A stretch of DNA of 64,000 nt from positions 11,040,122-11,104,121 of the forward strand of contig LR990044.1 in assembly GCA_905147135.1 (NCBI GenBank), written 5' to 3'. Under the pieces are notes generated by a model, which saw only the letters and a list, made by a program, of their open reading frames with translations, ran no database searches and was not told where the DNA came from. This document shows positions 10,691 to 23,462 of the stretch, one piece after another. A program made the translations under genes and the position numbers. The DNA comes from Blastobasis lacticolella (taxonomy: Eukaryota > Arthropoda > Insecta > Lepidoptera > Blastobasidae). Each line of letters begins with the position of its first letter. The stretch's first letter is position 1.

Positions 10691-11084
10691 ACCAATTTGG
10701 CTTTAAAGATTTATTAAAGGGGTAAGTACTCACGACGTTAGTATTGTCACGTCACAGTTAGGTATTCCATCTACATGACTATATTAACGGTCAAGGAAGA
10801 AAGAACTTTGATACCTATATAGAGCTACCGCATTGTGACGCAAAACTACTTTTAGCTTTGTTTGTGGCCTTCCCAGGCTTGCACACAGAGCAATAAAACT
10901 GCAACACTTTGACACCACAGTGAGTAAGCCAGGGTGCAAGTATGGAGTCTACCCTTGATTCAATGAAGCATAAAATATGATCTACCCTTGACTCAGTGAG
11001 GGCATAGAAAATACCTCTATTCTGTTTTCGCGTAAAGGTAATTTATATCTACGATTCTTAGTAAAAACATAGTCGATTTTCGCC

Positions 11085-11307
11085 GTCTGTCCCTATGTAC
11101 GCTTAGATCTTTTAAACTCAGGACGGAAGAAACACGGATTTGAATGTGGTTTTCAACAAATAAACTTATTCAAGAGGAAGGCAAGAAAAAAAGGGAAGTT
11201 AGGGGTAAAGTAGGGTAGGTGTAGTGTAGGCGTACGATAGTTAATGGGTAGTTGTAGGGTAGGTATAGGGGTAGGGTAGGTATGGGTTGTCACGCCTGGT
11301 CCACTAG
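11085..11307 (+). mobile_element. Helitron-type (family D) end
   Basis: The body shows CCGTCTGTCCCTATGTACGC, TTAGATCTTTTAAAC and a GGGTAGG-rich tract, and ends GGTCCACTAG|T. The terminal hairpin seen in other copies is deleted here. Confidence 0.65.
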
Positions 11308-12014
11308 TCAATAATAATTAAGAAGAATAGGAATAGAATAGAGAGAAGGATAAATCATAGAATAACAAATAATAAGTTTATCCCTCTCCAAACGAAGAAG
11401 ATAAAGAAACGGTAATTAGCGTTACGGAAAAAGTGTTCTTTAAAATTGAAGGCGTGATTTTATTCAAAAGTTTCAATGCCTTTCGCTTTTTTATGGAATT
11501 CCTCATTGCTTGCTATTTAGCACTCTCAGTTTATTACATTATGATTATTAATTGAATATTCATAATATGAACGACAATTTTTGTACAATTCATTTTTCTT
11601 TATTACTGACGCCTTCCTATTGCAATAAAATAAAAAATATCGTGATTTCTGTCATAGCGCTCTTCTGTAAAAGCCGAAATAAATTGCAAAAGCCAGAGGC
11701 GTCAATTTCATCGCAATTTTCAAATAAAATCTGCTCCGGCCCTGTTCCCCTGCAAAAATAAAAGCTTAAACCACGCTAGAAATATTCTTTGCTTAACTTT
11801 AAATACAACACAGTTGTTTGTTGCCGAACAAAGTTACGGAAATGTTAACTGGACTTGCCACGATGCGACAGTTAATTAGTTTTAATGGAAATCTTAGTTC
11901 TACGGTTCTACGGAAGTTCCAGTCTAGTAGTCGTAACATAAAATGGAACAACTTTATCAATACCTACTTCCTGACTCTGCAATTGTACACAGAAATATAA
12001 TCTCTAAAAAAACA

Positions 12015-12315
12015 TTATCTTGGCGGGAATGTCCCGGTTGTGCTCTTGCGCCCGAGGGCTCGGGGTCCGCCTTGACCATGATCCAGGATTTGGCAGATCA
12101 GGTAATTACAGTGGAGTACTACCATCTGGCGTCGGTGACCCTGCTACCAGGGGAACCTAACCAGATTGGATCATGGTTACACATTCAGTCAGTGGCAGAT
12201 CAGGTACCTATTAATTGCAGTGGAGCGACTGCCATCTGACCACCGTGACCCTGTTATAGGCGAACCGGGTCAGATTAGGGCAGCTTTCCTCGCTGTTTTC
12301 CCTCACCCTAAAAGC
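12015..12315 (-). mobile_element. SINE family A, headless, with internal duplication
   Basis: The tail and body are present, but the piece carrying GGCAGATCAGGTA to the CTGCTACCAGGG region occurs twice in tandem, at about 12092-12165 and 12187-12260. The tRNA head is missing. Confidence 0.8.
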
Positions 12316-13324
12316 CTAAAAGTCCTAGTGTTCATAATATCGTTGTATTTACCGGAATCTTTCCAAAATTCCCGTTATCCCATTCAAACAAGTGTCGTAC
12401 TCGTAAAAGCTCGTACCGCAACCGATGGCGTCTTGAACACCCACTTACGTAATAGAAGGCTTTGTTTCCTTTCCGTCATTAATTTTATTTCGCCCCCAGT
12501 TTGTATGGGGCGGCCATTATTGGCTATTACGCACGTATTGCTGGTACCGGGAAACGGATTAGTTTCCTTCCCAATACAATACATTAATAAATAGTCAAAC
12601 ATCATTCGTAAATATTGGGCGGTATTGCTTGTGGCCTTTGTGGGCGATTTGAAGGACTCTCGGGGCTTGGGACTCTACCCTCTAAGCTAGTTCGTTGTTT
12701 GCTATTACGACGATTTGTTCGTGGTCCAGTTTGGTCCGACGCCACATCGCCTTACCTTCCTTTTTTGTAATTTTTTTTTTTATTATTTCGGATGTGTATT
12801 TGAGCCAAATAAAGGTTTGTCGATATCTATGTCAAAATAACTGCTTACCAAAATACAGTGGTGAGCGTGTGAGTAACCTACCGTCAAATTTTTGGGGGTA
12901 AGCGAGAGGTACCGGATTCGATTCCCTGTGCCGCATGTACCAATTACTTTTGAGTTATGTACATGTATAACAGAAAACAAGACTTAAATGAATTCGTAAG
13001 GCTACGGTTAGGTTATTATCACTCCACTCCACGAAGTTCAGAAAAAAGCGACTCACCGGCCGTTATGTCACATGAACCATTTCGATATTAGATCGACCCG
13101 CTACAATTCAAATTCATTTGACATAGATGCACACTAGCAACTTTCAATGCCCCATTATCAATAAGGAAATTATAGGTAAGCCACTTCTGACACTTAAAAA
13201 TGTTGTTTTTAACTGATCCATTATCAGAACCCTAAAGGAGTTCCAGATTACTTAGCTACCTAATACGTATTACAAATACTTAGAGACCTGTGAATTTTTA
13301 GGTGTCTTCTTAATGTTATCAAAA

Positions 13325-13400
13325 CAGGTTGTGGAATGAGCGCACTGGAGGGATTTTCTCTGGAGAGTACAACTATTCTTCGAGAAAGGGATGTCGAAGT
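13325..13400 (+). repeat. Family C second-subtype fragment
   Basis: GGTTGTGGAATGAGCGCACT, then CTGGAGAGTACAACTATTC, then CGAGAAAGGGATG match the reverse of the 9.9 kb copy. Confidence 0.55.
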
Positions 13401-14643
13401 CTATCCTGCCGTTTAGAAGATACGAGGAAATAAAGAAATTTACAAAAGCATACATACCTACATACATGCAAGATACTCGCGAAAAACATAACCCTCACTT
13501 CACATTTATGTTTTTGTAGGTAATATTTTCTTTTGCGAACAGGCAAGAAAAATATGAATAAAATACTTTACTTATCAATCAGTTTCTGTCGGGGATGAAA
13601 TCAGTCACATTTGACACAGCCCTTCATGCGGATAACAAGCTTCGCATAGGTCTGATCACCTGTGGTGATAGTTTGACGTATTTCGCACTCTTTTTTATCA
13701 AAAAATTTGAGGGTTACATTACAAATGCACCTATATTTATGAAGCCCTGATGAAAGCTGAAAGTCGTAAGAAGAGAGTTAAATGCGAGTAAACGGCGTAA
13801 CCACTGACAGTGGATGTGTTCCAGCTGTATTCTGTTACTAGGGGCCTTTTTCTACTAATATTTTCAGGTAACCGTAATCGCAAATGTAGCCAAAATTAAA
13901 AAGCATGTGGTCTTTCTTTTTCACTTCATTAGAAAGTGACGACATTTGACTTTCAGCTGCGGTCGAGTTTACGTTTAGCTGAAAATGTTAATAGAATACT
14001 TACACTCCTAAACGTAGCTAAAAATGTTACAAGGACACTAAGGACCCTCAACCTAGCTGAAAATCTTCACATCGTTATTTCCGATGTTATTTATTAAATT
14101 CTCCCGACGGTGAGCTACAAGTACACATAAAAAGAGGGTAGCACAGATTAAAGTTCCTCTACTCAGATACGCGGTGCTCGCCATCTTAATAAGGCATAAA
14201 GTGGGACAAAGCTGTTCTATTACGCAATAGGTAATCAGGAGCGCGGCGAGGGTCGCGGGGGTCGTAACGTCCTTTACGAGGTAGTGAGTAATAGAGATGG
14301 CCAGCTACAGCGGGACAGCGGAATTTCTCCAACACAGTCATTCGGACTCGCTCGTTGTTTGAGCTAACTCAATATTGGCCGCACGCGCTGTCATGATTTG
14401 TTGTTTCATACGTACAATACTTATCTGATTTTACTATAGTTTACTGTGTCATAATTTGCAGTTTAGAGAAATGAAATGAAACTAATTCGTGCTGTAGGTA
14501 AGTACGATGACATCAACATACCACAAAAATTGTAATAGTCCAAACAATCCTCTACTCGAGTTGACCCTCCCGCCTACCACTAACATCACTTCCTATACCA
14601 CGAGAAGTGAGCCAATCGCGCAGGATACGAATATTAAAAAATA

Positions 14644-14938
14644 GAGCGTTGGTGGCCGATTGGTTAAGGTATCCGACTCGTAAGCGACGGGTTTGAATCC
14701 CACTACGGCCATGTACCAATACTTATTTCTGAGTTATGTACATTAGTTGAATGCTAACCGATACTCTTACGGTGAGGGAAACATCGTGATGTAACCGTGA
14801 TCCAAACTAGTCACGCAGGTCAGATGGCAGTCGCTTCACTATAATTATCTGATCTGCTAAATTTTGGATCATGTGCAAGGCGTACCCTAGGCCCTCGTAC
14901 ACGAGAGCACAGCCGGGACATTAACGCCCAGATGAATA
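14644..14938 (+). mobile_element. SINE family A, nearly full length
   Basis: The head begins GAGCGTTGGTGGCCGATTGG and keeps a diverged B box (GGGTTTGAATCCC). The body has a small deletion, and the 3' end reads ACATTAACGCCCAGATGA. Confidence 0.85.
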
Positions 14939-14986
14939 TTTACTAATACTAACAAAATAGTAAAGGTTAACTGATACTGCGCTCTG

Positions 14987-15123
14987 GCAGCTTTGCGCCA
15001 ATATATTTCCAAGAAGTGCGTCAACTCATATTCCATTGGAGGAACAGAGGACTGAAGCTGCCCTCTGCGCCAATATCTACATTTCGAAGAACTGAGTTAA
15101 GTCATCTGGCATTGGAGGAACAG
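14987..15123. repeat. Diverged tandem duplication of about 70 bp
   Basis: Two units each run from TTTGCGCCAATAT or TCTGCGCCAATAT to CATTGGAGGAACAG, with differing middles (GAAGTGCGTCAACTC versus GAACTGAGTTAAGTC). Confidence 0.7.
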
Positions 15124-15721
15124 TTAGGGCAATTGAGCGGCGTATTCCCATCCCATCTCATAGCCCATCTCTAGCGAGTAAGCGGCGGGTTATGGCATGT
15201 CCTGAGCGCCGTTTGTCCAGCGATTTGTCCTCTCGTTGTCCCACCTCACTAAGGCTAGAAGTAGGTATCGATTTTATTCGCCGAGTCCTGTACCTGGAAT
15301 TTTATCCGCGCACAAAGCGTGCATTGATTCGCTACTGGCTGCTTCCTGCCTTTATAAATTGGGACAGACAGGTCTGAATATCGCTTTTTGTTCTGGTAAT
15401 AAATTTACAATATCCGCAGAAAAAGACATTTGTTAAAAACTAAAGTATTTCAATAGAAAAAGACAATACCTATAACTGATATATTATGTTGCAAAACTCG
15501 GGAGAAAGTCTTTCATAATTCAACAAATCAAAGTTTGAATTCGAATAAAGTCCAATATCTCAAAGTCCAGAAAACCAGAATGATATGTTTGTTTATTACG
15601 CGATATCTTCGCTTATTATGTATCGAACCAAGCGTGGTCTTGTGTAAATTTGAAGAAAATGTACCATTCACAAGGGTACATTTAGAATGTAATCATAATC
15701 ATAAGGATGCAACCTTTTTTT

Positions 15722-15790
15722 AAGGCGTCGTCGGTATCCCACTGCAGGGCAAAGGCCTCTCTCCCATTTTTTCACTCAGATCTATTTGTG
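15722..15790 (-). repeat. LINE-end-like fragment related to family H
   Basis: CCCACTGCAGGGCAAAGGCC and TCTCTCCCATTTTTTCACT form a motif I know as very common in insect LINE ends. The strand is inferred from the family H copies. Confidence 0.5.
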
Positions 15791-16159
15791 GCCATAATGC
15801 TACCTTACTAGCCAATAAATGTATACCTAATAAACAATAAAAACAACCTCTTCAACGACAGCAAACAACAAGATTAAGCTGCGTCCGTCTAATCCAATTA
15901 TTAACAGCCATGACGGCTAATATCGTGATAATTCGCGTGGCAGCCAACGGAATCCATTAACGAGAGATACATCAAATATTTATCGAAATCTCAGACAACC
16001 GCAGCTATTGGATTTCATTAGTCACTCTCTGCGGCTGTGTCGAGAAACATTAGTTATGGCGGGCGCGCGGGGCGGGGAGCCCTCTTGTGGGGCGATTGTG
16101 TAGGCTAGTTTTGGGTTCGTGTTTATTCATATGCGTGTGGTGTGATAGACACGATGCTT

Positions 16160-16235
16160 TACGTACAACACCGGCGGTGACCACTTTCCATCAGGTGGCC
16201 CGCTTGCCTGTTTGTCTGCCGTACAACATAAAAAA
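16160..16235 (+). repeat. Family C 3' end
   Basis: GGCGGTGACCACTTTCCATC and AGGTGGCCCGCTTGCC lead to ACATAAAAAAATA. Confidence 0.75.
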
Positions 16236-16559
16236 ATATAAATGAAATATACGTACGAAGTCGAATGCATGACCCACATGTGCATTATTTTCCGCCGGCA
16301 TTCGTAGTAGTAATCTCCAATCCTCCATACCCTCCCAACAACGTCCAAGTCATTTCCACGTTTCATCCATGGCATCTAAACGCATCTAATGGCATCAAAC
16401 AAACGTATGCGAACCTTTTTACAGCGCACGTCCAAGATGTGGATTGAGCTCCCTCTCCAAATCCTTCCTTTGCGCTTAAACATGGGGTTAATCAAAATGC
16501 ATGTCTACAGGTACACCAAAGGCCGGCACCGCATCAGCTTCCCTTAGGCTGCAGATGTC

Positions 16560-16628
16560 GTGGTCGACGGTGGCCACTTTCCGTCAGGTGTACCGTCTGG
16601 CCGTGTGTTTCCCCAGGCAATGAAAAAA
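16560..16628 (+). repeat. Family C 3' end, diverged
   Basis: GACGGTGGCCACTTTCCGTC, AGGTGTACCGTCTGG, then an A-run. Confidence 0.65.
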
Positions 16629-16829
16629 GTAGTGAAAGCGCTGTGTTTTCGTTATCAATTCGTCTTCGACATTATCCCTGTTCTCCACACTTGGTAGTCG
16701 AGTTGGAGATCACCCAGTTTAAAATACTCAACTGGAAACGCGGCTACCCGTTTTTTATTTATTTACGAATATCCTTACTGTATTGCTAAAGGATCTACTA
16801 AACCTATAGTATGTATATGCTGTCCTCTT

Positions 16830-16920
16830 ATCACTTTGTATGCCTTCCGTCCCTAAGTTGTAGGGGATGGTGCTGTATTGTACTTTGCCGGCCACCACAT
16901 AAAATATTGATGGACCGCCG
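16830..16920 (-). repeat. Family H 5' fragment
   Basis: It carries AGGGGATGGTGCTGTATTG and TTTGCCGGCCACCACA, the same stretch as at 56245-56290. The 3' half is absent. Confidence 0.6.
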
Positions 16921-17055
16921 TTATGTAAAAATAAAATAGTAACGAAAAAAAATTACGGTTAAAATTGGCGATTCGGCTGTTAATACCATACCGATATATA
17001 AATAAAATAGGAATCCATAACAGGTCTACCACGGACTAAATCGCCTATTTGTCAA

Positions 17056-17090
17056 TGATGTGACTGATGTGACTGATGTGACTGATGTGT
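17056..17090. repeat. Nine-base minisatellite
   Basis: About four copies of TGATGTGAC in a row, the last ending TGATGTGTT. Confidence 0.85.
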
Positions 17091-17413
17091 TTAACGAAAA
17101 CGATATTGACGCGAATTCAAAACGAAAACTTTTCGTCAGAGATACAGAATCATCCCTTTATACCGGGTCAAGAGTCATAGATCCAAAGCCTGCTAGGGGC
17201 GGGCCTTCCCTATCTGTTAGGGTCGGAATCGCGTCATTTGTGGACCCGACAATATCTCGGACCATCATTGTTGAGATCATTATTTACACGCACCTTGGGA
17301 ACGAAACGCTTCATTTTTACAGGGACGTAATTAGGCGTAATTGGAAATGATGGTACTTAGTAGTTATTTTCGGTGCGGTATTTATAATTTCTAAAAGGTA
17401 GTTAGTTTGCTTG

Positions 17414-17715
17414 AGGAGCATCGGTGGCTTAATGGTTAGGGGGTCCTACTCGCACGCCGAGGTCACGGGTTCGAAACCCAGTGCCGCCATGTACCAATGA
17501 GTTCTTTCTGAGTTACATTATATATACATTAGTTGAACACTGCGAACGATGAGGGAAAACATCGTGAGGAAACCAGCACATTCAGGTGACTGGATGTCGC
17601 GGGTGTCAGATGGCAATCGCTCCACTGTAATTGCCTGATTCCTTATGTCTGATCCTGCATCATGCCGGGCTCTCCCGCGCGAGAGCACAACCGGGACATT
17701 AACCTCAAGATGACC
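17414..17715 (+). mobile_element. SINE family A with perfect 14-bp target duplication
   Basis: The head begins GAGCATCGGTGGC and the end reads ATTAACCTCAAGATGAC. It is flanked by AGTTAGTTTGCTTG at 17400-17413 and 17716-17729. Confidence 0.88.
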
Positions 17716-17789
17716 AGTTAGTTTGCTTGTTGGTCACTAACTACTTTGTGGTAGGTATCCGACAAAGTAGAATATTTGTACCAACTTTA

Positions 17790-17985
17790 TTTGTTCGCGG
17801 GTGTCGTACAAGGCAGTGAACGAGGGACTGACCAGCTAGGATCTCCGAATTGCCAAATTTCGCTCTCACCAAATTTTTTAAGTGTTTTCAACGCCTAAAC
17901 GTGGAGATTATGGCAAAATCCTCCACTAATGTGGAGCAGGCCCAAGCCCAGCAGTGGACTATTACGGGTTGTTGAACAACCCCTA
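17790..17985 (+). repeat. Family H copy, diverged
   Basis: GGGTGTCGTACAAGGCAGTG is followed by CGTGGAGATTATGGCAAAA and CCCAGCAGTGGACTATTACG. The middle part differs from other copies. Confidence 0.65.
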
Positions 17986-19479
17986 ATAAGTGTAAGTCAC
18001 TAATAATTAAACGATCTGAAAATTACTTGGGTGTAGAAATACTTCGTACTACCCTTGTTTAGAGTAAAGGTTTTCGGTGTATCAAAAAACGTACAAACAG
18101 CTTTAGAGCCCTCGTAAGTAATCCGTTTTAGGTCGGCCTTTTGAATATACAACAAATCAAGCCAATTACATATTTCCGTAGAATGAATCGTATCGTACTT
18201 ATAAATAAGTATACAAAAGATTCACTTTATTAAACGGTCAATCAAACTCCGTCGCTATTTACAGTTTCATGGCTATGAAGTTATTCAGTGCGTATTTTAT
18301 TTGTACAAATTGGCAGCATCGAATTTAACTAAAGCGAAAAACCAGAATTTTTATTCCATTTTGACTCGGTGCAATATTTCTGTGATTCAGCGCTTCCCGT
18401 TTTTTCGGCTGCAGGTAATTGAACTGGGTTTGGGAGCTAGTGAAATTTGTTCACAGAATACACACATATAGGAATTCGCACAGCAAATTATAACACACCC
18501 TTTTGTTTTTAGGATTTTTATCACGTTGTTTTTATATTGGACAAAATGATCCGATGAAACACCCTTAGTACCACCTACAGTCAATAATTAAATAAATGTA
18601 AATATTTTATGTACCTAATCCAAAAATTTAAATCATCCTCTCTAGAAGGCACTGCGATAAATTAGTATAAATAAATAACTCAAACTTAATGGACTACTAA
18701 TGTAAAGAACACGGTATGAATAGAACCCGTCTCATCACGGTAACCTTTTTATATAAATCTCGGGCGTCGATGATAAATGGCTTAGAACCGCGAAATATTT
18801 CTTTCACCGCACTCTATTGCAAGCGATATCGGCAGCCATTTTTATTCGGGGCGATAAACAAAATCCACATTGAAACACAATACGGAGGTAAACTCCTTAT
18901 GACGAAATCCCGCCCACCGCCGATTCTGCGAACGGTTATTGTCAGCGGCTTTATATTTGGGCAAATCGGTTTATTGGGGCCTATTTTCCGTGAAATTTTG
19001 TATTAACTTAGTTGCCATAGAGCGTGTAAGTGCGGCGTTCGCGGCAACCGCTGGAACGTTTTATTGCCAAGCCATAAAATGTAAAAGCTAAAAAGTTGTC
19101 GAGCCGTAATGGAAAGTGTACAACAAATAAGTGGCTAAACAACCTACAAACGAGGCTAATTTACTCGACACACCGCGGTGAACTGACATTTAGTGGGTAA
19201 ATATAAATTCCGCTCGCGTAACAGAATATTCCCTTCATAATCAGCCGGCTGACCGCCTAGGCAGTCCAATTCTTATTCTGTCCTCGCGCAGCCCCCATTT
19301 CATTTTAGACAAAACTCGCTATTCATATCGAGTTTCGGAAGTTACTCTAAACTTATTCTTACAACACTTGCGTGCTCACAATGTGGGATCGTCGGATTGC
19401 GGAAAATATTTTCAGGTGGAGTTCACTTAGTTTTGGCGTAGTTTTTTCGGGTGATATTATCGCATTCAAATATTGGCAT
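17986..19479. other. Repeat-free intronic DNA
   Basis: Moderately GC-rich near 18700-19330, without splice-flanked open frames. 15124-15720, 15791-16159 and 16921-17400 are likewise without recognised features. Confidence 0.45.
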
Positions 19480-19680
19480 TGTGTTCCTGCCGGTGAGTAA
19501 GGTCTCTAGTGCTCGATTGGGAACCGTGGCTTTGTCAGTGGAGAAGCCTAGCATTTACCTATTTGCTGTTAGAGCAGCGTATCCCGGGGTTTTAGAGGTG
19601 GGCAATACATTGTAGGCGGCGTTAACCACTTCTCATCAGGGGGCCCGCTTACTTGTTTATCTACTTAAAAATTATAGCCT
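19480..19680 (+). mobile_element. Family C copy with splice-donor-like motif
   Basis: It starts GTTCCTGCCGGTGAGTAAGG, continues with GGGAACCGTGG, TATCCCGGGGTTTTAGAGG and CATCAGGGGGCCCGCTTAC, and ends in an A-rich tail. The 30.3 kb copy in reverse has the same order. Confidence 0.75.
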
Positions 19681-19929
19681 GACGCTTTGATGTACTTTGT
19701 AATTTAATTTTTGTTGATAATATACACTCCGTCACAAACGAGAGCCTCATCCCTACGTATATAAAATATGTAACCAAGTAATTAGTTTTCTACTGTTTTA
19801 TAAATACCGCAATCTACTAAAAGTCTTTTCTACATTTTTTATTTATTTTTCTCTAAAAATGTTAATCTAAATTAGTACCTATTAACACAAGATTTAAAGA
19901 AATTTACACATAGGGATATCAGTATCCGA

Positions 19930-20065
19930 ACTGCACTACGATCTCCAACCCGCCTGCCAAGCGTGGAGATTATGGCAATGACCTCCCCTTTCGTGGGAGA
20001 GGCCCGAAGTCCTGCAGTGGACTGTTATGGGCTATGATGATGATGATGATTATATAACATTCAAT
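19930..20065 (+). mobile_element. Family H 3' half with long target duplication
   Basis: It contains GATCTCCAACCCGCCTGCC, then TCGTGGGAGAGGCCCGAAG, and ends in GGGCTATGATGATGATGATG. It is flanked by 31-bp direct repeats at 19899-19929 and 20066-20096 that differ at 3 positions. Confidence 0.8.
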
Positions 20066-20080
20066 GAAAATTACACACAA

Positions 20081-20230
20081 GGATATCAGTATCCGACGCT
20101 CGCAAGAAGCCAACCATCTGTGTCAAAATTAGGCTTATCAGCGGGTTATGAGCAATATCCATCAGCAGGACAACCCAGGGTCGTGGCTGTGCAAGCCCCG
20201 ACTCCTAGTCCCGATGTACTCGCCCGCTGA
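20081..20230 (+). other. Terminal-exon-like open segment
   Basis: After a family H insertion, the plus strand reads GYQYPTLARSQPSVSKLG and on through AGYEQYPSAGQP to TPSPDVLAR and a stop at 20228-20230. AATAAA follows about 12 bp later. The Pro/Gln/Ser/Tyr composition is coding-like and GC is above its flanks. No good splice acceptor is visible upstream, because the left side is the duplicated insertion target. It may be an orphan last exon, a retrocopy end, or chance. Confidence 0.2.
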
Positions 20231-20509
20231 GCTCCTATTTGCAATAAACACGTCCCTTGTGGCCCGAGTCCGCCCAAGTTTTACGGACTTGTTTGCAATA
20301 TAGCGCGGGAGCCAGTCGAGTTGAAGCGTCAAGATTGTCGTGTTAAGCTTACTTAGGACGATTTGCTCGTTAGACTTTTTGATGATATAATTTTTTTCGA
20401 TACTTGCCTGTTTTTATACATTGACGACGATTTTCTAATTAGACGTATTGCAATAGTTGTTTCGCGGTATAGGTTTAGAGACTTTCGTGGTTATTTAATG
20501 CAGTTTCAC

Positions 20510-20680
20510 CACTCATATCGGGTTTGTTACCACGATTAGTATTGTTTTTACATCGATATTACGACGAGGTTGCAGCTGCACCAATCTACTCGTGACCATG
20601 ACGCGTGCAACTGCGTCGAAATATCTAGGTAATAACAATATGTGAAGTGAAAGTGTTGTTTCGCGGTGTGACGTTTTGCT
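20510..20680. repeat. Family G repeat with foldback
   Basis: ATCGGGTTTGTTACCACGAT is followed by arms GATATTACGACGAGGTTGCA (20555-20574) and, reversed, GATATTTCGACGCAGTTGCA (20606-20625). Confidence 0.65.
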
Positions 20681-22159
20681 ATTTAGACTTTTTGATAATT
20701 CATTAATTAATAATGTTTCGATGGGTATCTCTTGAGTAGAGTGCATGTTTTAGGAAATGACTCAATTCGATATTTTTTTAAATAAAAAAAATGATGATAT
20801 TTTATTTTGTGAGTGTTGTAGCAGGGTTGTCTTAAATTTGCAATAAATATACTTGCAAAAACGTCAACTATTTTAATTAAATAAAGTAATTACTACTAAT
20901 TTACTTAGTGATAAGTTAAAAACATTTGCAAGCATTTGCAAAAAGTCTTTAAACAAACTTTATACAAATGCTCTGAAATATGATTCTCATGGCCACTCAC
21001 ATGACATCTCGTACAATTATCTTTTGTTAATCACCGATTAAAATTCGCCATTCTTATCTACGGTGAGTTGTAGACTTAATAGATGAGTTTTAATCGATGA
21101 TTAGGTAACATTGACAAGCGTTTCGGAAACTGGGGCTTTTCTCCTAGTATTGGACCTACAGCTCTTGCAAATCTTGCAATGTTGTAACATAAAGTCTAAG
21201 TAATATGTGAATCGTAGATTTTTAGACCTTTACTAGGTATCGATATTTATAATATAGGTTTTGCTCGTTTCTCGTCCTGTTCGTGAGTTATGGTAGCGTT
21301 ATATCGCAGGCTGGTCGTCGAATTGGGCAGATCAATCCCTTCCTAGGTATATCGTTTTTCCCCGTGTCAGTTTTACCCCGCGAACTCAAGTCAAAACTGA
21401 CTTCGGCACTTTAGCACAACACGAACCTAACCGAATTGAAACCCAAAGATCCCCTAGGCTTTAAGAGTACACTAAATCAACCTAACCATTACCCCACGAG
21501 TCACGATATAATTATATATAATTGACTATTTTAATTACTAATCGATCCATTTTATACAACAGCGGTCTCCCTAATATTTTATAACAACACGTAAGTATCA
21601 TCATGACTTACGCAAATAATTTAAATTCAGTACCTATCTAAAGCTAAAAAAATTAAGTACAAGAACAAGAGAGAGAAAATCCCCAAATATATGTATAATA
21701 TTCAACGTAATTTTCTAAGCTTAAAAGATATAAGTAGTCTAGCTCTGTATTATACTAGCATAATTTTCCACTAGCTCCGAGACTAGGTGGAGATGTTAAA
21801 CTGGGAATTTACCAGGGACGGGGACAGTGCGGCGCGGGGGCCCCTTAGGTCTCTCGGCGCCCCTGTATTAGCTTCGAGTTACGGTACGTCTCAACCGCCT
21901 ATTCACTGCCGTGGAGCGAAAATGAGGGTGGTAATTAAATGTATTTTCTATACTGGCGGTAATTTATAGTAGGAACTTTGTCACAGACACGATAAACGTA
22001 CCTACAAAATTACCTGGGTAGGTTTACTTATTTATCTACTTAGTTAATAGTATCACGAGTAGGTTCTAGGGATAAGTAATTCAGATAACATCTTACACAT
22101 CTAGGTGCTTAATTCTTTTATTTTTATAATTTGTAAAATCATGGTTGTATGACTTTTCA

Positions 22160-22265
22160 AATTTTATCGGGTTTATTACCACGGTTAGTAGTTTTTACCT
22201 CAATATTTCGAAGCATTTGCATTTACTCGTGACCATCTCGCATGTGCGATTAAAATGTATTTATA
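22160..22265. repeat. Family G repeat
   Basis: ATCGGGTTTATTACCACGGT, TCAATATTTCGAAGCATTTG and TACTCGTGACCATC match the other copies; the second arm is eroded. Confidence 0.6.
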
Positions 22266-23404
22266 ACCATGAAAGTCTTAAAACCTATATATTTTTATCG
22301 TCATATAACAGACAATAATGCAATAATTTATTATCATAATCTAATCTTTATCGATAAAAATTCGGTCACAATGATTGAAAACAGATCTGCCTGATATGAC
22401 AACAAAACTACAAAACAAATCCCCAAGTGTAACCACTCCAAACGAAATAATGACTTTTAAATTTTAAAACGCGGAAGGCAAGTTTTATAATGTCCAAGTT
22501 AACAGGGGAGTGATTTATTCAAACAGACCAGCAAAAGAATTAATTACTTAACCGTCCCGGTGCTCGCGGACTGAAAGAACTTTCCGGGCGTGGAATAAAG
22601 TGAACTACGCACGGGCGGCCGGCCGGCAGTAGGACGCGGTAAACAAATAAAAATAGTGTATACAACAAAATTTTAAGATAACCTTTTGTCAAAAATGTTT
22701 GCCTATTTAATCAATTAGGTATAGAATTAGGTGAACATGGAGAGTAGTAGGCTAATTACTTAACGGTGTTGCCAACAATTCTTTTATTTCAATGATTCCG
22801 TATCATCGATTTCATGGGTTCAGTTGCTAATAAAATTCCATTGCAATTAACTGAAACTGTTAAATCGATCATACGTAATCGCAAAAGTAACTATTTCAAT
22901 CATAGATATCAGCAATTGTTGGCTTACGTTAGTTACGCAATTATCCTACATTTACCAATACCTAGTTGAAGCAATTTATTGTATCCCTCGATCAGTTAGA
23001 TCAGGTATGATCAGGCTCTCCTTTTATAACTAGGATATTTGTAAATATGTATGAATGTCCATTAGACCAAAAACAATGTAAGTAAAATTACGAGTAAATA
23101 TTTTGTAGGTATTTAGTTCAAGCTTTTGTCCAAGCCGGTGTACCATTTTTCCTATTTTGAATTTATCAAACCCATATATTTAAATAACAAGTCACGCCCA
23201 GTAAAGGCCTTGAGCCGACCCTGCCGCCTCCGAGGCCCACGAGGCTCTTGACTGCTAGATTATTCCACCTTTTGACATTAACTGCGTAGTTTTTTAAACC
23301 TAAAATTTTTAACCTACTTTTTAGTCCGAATGCATTATGATATGAGCGACCTTTCACCACCATAGTTCCAGTTCGTTGATTGTGTTCCTTTTAATTATGT
23401 TTCT

Positions 23405-23462
23405 CCAATTCCAGCCGAGCCTAGAGATTATGGTAATACTAGATACCTATTCCACTAACGAG
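23405..23462 (+). repeat. Possible family H fragment
   Basis: TTCCAGCCGAGCCTAGAGAT and ATGGTAATACTAG resemble the GCCAAGCGTGGAGATTATGG region of other copies. It is short and diverged. Confidence 0.35.

Larger units (their letters stand above)
10691..14643. other. Intronic DNA between repeats
   Basis: Outside the listed elements at 11085, 12015 and 13325 nothing is recognised. AGCTGAAAATGTTA-like words recur at 13975-14070 without forming a clear tandem array. Confidence 0.45.

Noticed and set aside
11215..11290. Telomere-like GGGTAGG array
   Set aside because: Insect telomeres use TTAGG. This irregular tract recurs inside every Helitron-type copy.
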